A DNA stretch of 64,000 nt from Actinomadura rupiterrae (GTDB lineage Bacteria; Actinomycetota; Actinomycetes; Streptosporangiales; Streptosporangiaceae): assembly GCF_024172125.1 (NCBI RefSeq), contig NZ_JAMZEA010000010.1:326477-390476 (forward strand), written 5' to 3'. The notes below the pieces were generated by a model. The model searched no databases. It was not told the DNA's origin and was given only the letters and a program-made list of their open reading frames with translations. A program made the translations under genes and the position numbers. Within the stretch, counting starts at the first letter, position 1, and each line of letters starts with the position of its first letter. Of this stretch, positions 61,171-64,000 are shown piece by piece.

Positions 61171-61947
61171 ATGACGCAGGCTTCCCGGGGGCGCGTTCCC
61201 GCCGACGACGGTAGCGAGGAGGGCGTGTCCCCGCGCGACACCGAGGCCGCCGAGCGGCTGCTGACCGAGGGGACGCTGACGGTCGAGGGACGGCTCGTCC
61301 AGGCGTCCAACGCGACGCTGTACTGCTCGGTCGAGCTGGACGGGGTGCGCTCGGCGTGCGTCTACAAGCCGGTCGCGGGGGAGCGCCCGCTGTGGGACTT
61401 CCCCGACGGCACGCTCGCCGAGCGCGAGGTCGCCGCTTACGAGGTGTCGCAGGCGATGGAGTGGCGGATCGTCCCGCCGACGGTGCACCGCGACGGCCCG
61501 TACGGGGTCGGCATGGTGCAGCTGTGGGTGGAGCCCGATCCCGACACCGACACCGTGGCGCTGTCGCGCTCCGACACCGAGGCGATCCGCCGGATGGCGG
61601 TGTTCGACGCGGTCGTCAACAACGCCGACCGCAAGATCGGGCACCTGCTGCCGCCCGGCGACGGGCACGTCTACGGCTGCGACCACGGCGTGTGCTTCTC
61701 GGTCGACTACAAGCTGCGCACGGTGCTGTGGCAGTGGCGCGGCAAGCCGCTGACCGCCGAGGCGCTGGACGCCCTCGGCCGGGTGGAGGCGTCGCTGCGC
61801 TCGGGGCGGCTGCGCGACCGGCTCGCCGGGATGCTGACCGCCGAGGAGGTCGACGCGACGCGCCGCCGGGTCGAGCTGATGCTCAAGCACCGCATCCACC
61901 CCTACCCGCCCGAGGACTGGCCCGCCATTCCCTGGCCCCCGCTTTAA
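61171..61947 (+). CDS. SCO1664 family protein (phosphatidylinositol-kinase-like fold)
   Basis: A 258-residue protein resembling the PI3/4-kinase catalytic core. ACVYKPVAGERPLWDFPDGT contains the nucleotide-binding Lys, and MAVFDAVVNNADRKIGHLLP the catalytic D-x3-N-N-A-D-R loop, with YGCDHGVCFSVDYKLRTVLW as the metal-binding segment. Family function is not established; by fold it may phosphorylate a small molecule or protein. The ATG at 61171 follows GGGAGAATGGACGC. In Streptomyces coelicolor the mycothiol gene mshC follows this gene (from memory); here an NRDE gene follows instead. Confidence 0.9.
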   Translation: MTQASRGRVPADDGSEEGVSPRDTEAAERLLTEGTLTVEGRLVQASNATLYCSVELDGVRSACVYKPVAGERPLWDFPDGTLAEREVAAYEVSQAMEWRIVPPTVHRDGPYGVGMVQLWVEPDPDTDTVALSRSDTEAIRRMAVFDAVVNNADRKIGHLLPPGDGHVYGCDHGVCFSVDYKLRTVLWQWRGKPLTAEALDALGRVEASLRSGRLRDRLAGMLTAEEVDATRRRVELMLKHRIHPYPPEDWPAIPWPPL

Positions 61948-61980
61948 TCCGGGTTTGCCGCGAGTGCTGCAATAAGAGCC

Positions 61981-62742
61981 ATGTGTACGGCGATCGTCAG
62001 CGTGGACCCCGCCTCCCCGGTCCCGGTGCTCCTGGTGGGCGTCCGGGACGAGTTCCTCACCCGCGCCTGGGAGCCCCCCGGCCGGCACTGGCCGGACCGT
62101 CCCGGCCTCGTCGGCGGGCGCGACCTGCAAGCGGGCGGCACCTGGCTCGCGGTCGACCCGGAGGCGCGCCGCGCCGCGACCATCCTGAACGGGCGCGGGC
62201 CGCTCGCCCCCGAGGACCGGCGCCGCTCCCGCGGCGACCTCCCGCTGCTGGTCGCCGCCGGCGGAACCCCCGACGACCTTGACCTGAAGACCTACGACCC
62301 GTTCTTCCTGCTCGGCGCGGACCCCGGCGGCGCGCGCATGTGGAGCTGGGACGGCGCCGACCTCACCGGCCGCGACCTCGGCCCCGGCCTGCACATCGTC
62401 GTCAACAACGGCCTGAACGGCGAGGGCCACCGCGAGGGCGTCGTCGAGGACGCCTTCATGGCCGCCCGCCTCGCGCACCTGCGGCCGCTGCTGGCCGCCG
62501 CGCCCCGCCCCGCGCCGCGCCCCGGCGGGGACGTCCGCGACTGGTCGTCCTGGCTCGCCGAGCTGGAGGGCGGCGGCCTGGACCGCTCCGACCGCCGCAC
62601 CCTGCTGCCGCTGCACGAGTTCGAGCCCGGCCGCGTCTGGGGCACCACCTCCGTCAGCCTGGTCGGCCTCGCCCCGGACCTGGTCCGCTACGACTTCTCC
62701 GCCCGCCCCGGCGACCCGTCCGCCTGGACCACCGTCCTCTGA
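61981..62742 (+). CDS. NRDE/TANGO2-family protein
   Basis: A 253-residue protein of the TANGO2-like family. The N-terminal Cys2 (MCTAIVSVDPASPVPVLLVG) and the signature region VGVRDEFLTRAWEPPGRHWP, where NRDE reads VRDE, are visible, as is GGTWLAVDPEARRAATILNG. N-terminal cysteine suggests an Ntn-type fold. Eukaryotic TANGO2 is linked to heme or lipid handling; the bacterial role is unknown. It lies 33 bases after the SCO1664-type gene and may share its transcript. Confidence 0.85.
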   Translation: MCTAIVSVDPASPVPVLLVGVRDEFLTRAWEPPGRHWPDRPGLVGGRDLQAGGTWLAVDPEARRAATILNGRGPLAPEDRRRSRGDLPLLVAAGGTPDDLDLKTYDPFFLLGADPGGARMWSWDGADLTGRDLGPGLHIVVNNGLNGEGHREGVVEDAFMAARLAHLRPLLAAAPRPAPRPGGDVRDWSSWLAELEGGGLDRSDRRTLLPLHEFEPGRVWGTTSVSLVGLAPDLVRYDFSARPGDPSAWTTVL

Positions 62743-62809
62743 CCCGCCCCGCCCGTTCCCCGGCCTGAGCAGGGCGTCCGGGGCTCCCTTTCCCTTCCGC
62801 TCGAACAGG

Positions 62810-62837
62810 GCGCGCGACCTTTTCGGGGGTCGCGCGC
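62810..62837 (+). terminator. Hairpin terminator after the NRDE gene
   Basis: GCGCGCGACC (62810-62819) and GGTCGCGCGC (62828-62837) pair around TTTTCGGG. The 215-base gap 62743-62957 otherwise contains the leader of the next gene; I see no certain promoter. Confidence 0.6.
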
Positions 62838-62957
62838 GCGATGACATGACTCTGGGTGCTAACTTCGCTACCTAGCGCGATCTTCGTCGGGCGCACCCGG
62901 TGCCGCCGACCGTGGCGGGACGCGCTCAGGTCATCACGCAGAGCGGGGGAAGTGCAG

Positions 62958-64000
62958 ATGGCAGCACGACGACGGGGGACGGTGATCGCCGCCGCGGGGC
63001 TCGGCGCGGCCGCCCTCGGACTGGCCGCGTGCGGCGGCGGGAGCGGGGGCTCGGGCGGCGGGTCCGCCGGCGGGACGCTGAAGGTGGTCGGCTCGTCCGA
63101 CGTGGACCACCTCGACACCTCCAGCGTCTACACCACCTGGGGCAACCTGCTGGCCCGCCAGTTCGCCCGGACGCTGTTCAACGTGAAGGCGGCCGACAAC
63201 TTCGACGACGCGATCAAGGTCGTCGCGGACGGCGCGGCCGAGATCCCGACCATGGAGAACGGCGGGATCAGCAAGGACGGCAAGACCTACACGATCAAGC
63301 TGCGCGACGGCATGCAGTGGGATACCAACCCGGTGCGCCCGGTCGTCGCCGGCGACTTCGTCCGCGGCATCAAGCGGATCTGCAACCCGGCCAAGCCGTC
63401 CGGCGGGCTCGGGTACTACACCGACACGATCGAGGGCTTCGCCAAGTTCTGCGACGGCTTCACCAAGGTCGGCGGGAACGACGCGGCGGCGATCGCGGCC
63501 TACCAGAACCAGCACCAGGTGACGGGGCTGCAGGCCAAGGACGACAAGACGCTGGTCGTCAAGCTGAACCGGCCGGCCAGCGACTTCACCAACATCCTCG
63601 GGCTGGCGTTCTCGGCGGCGGCGCCGGTGGAGTACGACCGGTACGTCCCCGACAGCCCCGACTTCCGCACGCACACGATCTCCGACGGCCCGTACAAGAT
63701 CACCAGCTACCAGGCGAACAAGTCGATCACGCTGGCGAAGAACCCCGCCTGGAAGGCCGCCTCGGACCCGGTCCGGCAGCAGAACCCCGACGGGATCCAG
63801 ATCACGATGGGGCAGGACTCGCCGGAGACCGTCCAGCAGCAGATGGAGTCGGGCGCGGCCGACCTGTCCTGGGACCAGACCGTCCCGACCGGGCAGATCC
63901 CGAGCCTGAAGTCCAACTCCAACTTCAAGATCATGGACGGCTCGACCAGCAACCCCTACCTGGTGTTCAACACGCTCAGCCCGAACAACGGCGGCGCGCT
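62958..64000 (+). CDS. ABC transporter substrate-binding lipoprotein, peptide/nickel (SBP family 5), 3' truncated
   Basis: The first 347 residues of an extracellular solute receptor; the gene continues past the window. A basic signal sequence with a lipobox LGLAAC (Cys25) precedes a Gly/Ser linker. The mature part shows the SBP5 pattern: TLKVVGSSDVDHLDTSSVYT, DGKTYTIKLRDGMQWDTNPV, VVAGDFVRGIKRICNPAKPS and SDGPYKITSYQANKSITLAK. These features place it with oligopeptide/dipeptide receptors (OppA/DppA type). Permease and ATPase genes presumably follow outside the window. ATG at 62958 has GGGGGAAG upstream. Confidence 0.93.
   Translation, partial: MAARRRGTVIAAAGLGAAALGLAACGGGSGGSGGGSAGGTLKVVGSSDVDHLDTSSVYTTWGNLLARQFARTLFNVKAADNFDDAIKVVADGAAEIPTMENGGISKDGKTYTIKLRDGMQWDTNPVRPVVAGDFVRGIKRICNPAKPSGGLGYYTDTIEGFAKFCDGFTKVGGNDAAAIAAYQNQHQVTGLQAKDDKTLVVKLNRPASDFTNILGLAFSAAAPVEYDRYVPDSPDFRTHTISDGPYKITSYQANKSITLAKNPAWKAASDPVRQQNPDGIQITMGQDSPETVQQQMESGAADLSWDQTVPTGQIPSLKSNSNFKIMDGSTSNPYLVFNTLSPNNGGA

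Overview
The window is very GC-rich actinobacterial chromosome with GTG starts, FAS-II-type fabG-fabI, DUF3090/SCO1664-type genes, CU044_5270-type and WHG-TetR genes. The mix suggests a Streptosporangiales/Thermomonosporaceae-like organism (for example Actinomadura); this placement is inference. I see no rRNA, CRISPR array, complete insertion sequence or prophage. The first gene (1-219) and the last (62958-64000) run off the edges.

Layout. 1-3.6 kb: XRE regulator/MFS pair and oxidoreductase/TetR pair. 3.76-15 kb: selenocysteine machinery (tRNA-Sec, selA, selB) interleaved with two acyl-CoA synthetases, a stress membrane protein behind a SigB-like promoter, and an MFS/MarR pair; an ArsR/VOC operon with a perfect inverted-repeat operator follows. 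15.7-20.2 kb: a gene-free stretch, a secreted SH3-like protein, a free-standing LAGLIDADG endonuclease, and rtcB coupled to an unrecognised gene. 20.2-29 kb: MerR, a lipase, moaA, a MobA fusion, an MFS exporter and an FdhF/YdeP-type molybdoenzyme. 29-33.4 kb: TDO and KMO of the kynurenine pathway, then an ECF sigma factor with its CU044_5270 partner. 33.5-45.5 kb: purC, a MetF-like gene, MarR/icmF (B12-dependent fused acyl-CoA mutase), a BtuF-like metal receptor, a large TerD-domain protein, an acyl-CoA dehydrogenase/TetR operon and a Ca2+/H+ antiporter. 45.5-64 kb: DUF1003, DUF3099, tldE-tldD, fabG-fabI, secreted proteins, a degenerate RecD2-like protein, AKR, uppP, corA, the phosphatase-DUF3090-SCO1664 trio, an NRDE protein and a lipoprotein.

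How the genes fit together. MoaA and MobA (molybdenum cofactor), the FdhF-like protein and the Sec machinery form a Mo/Se redox theme, yet the FdhF-like protein carries Cys where E. coli FdhF carries Sec, and I find no Sec-coding gene here. PrpE, the FadD-like ligase, IcmF and the acyl-CoA dehydrogenase point to short- and branched-chain acyl-CoA metabolism.

Most unusual observations: a roughly 154-residue Pro/Ala repeat inserted in SelA; a RecD2-like protein with every visible ATPase motif lost; a homing-type endonuclease beside an intein-free rtcB; a TerD fusion without RING cysteines; and many genes whose stop-codon region is tandemly duplicated just downstream.
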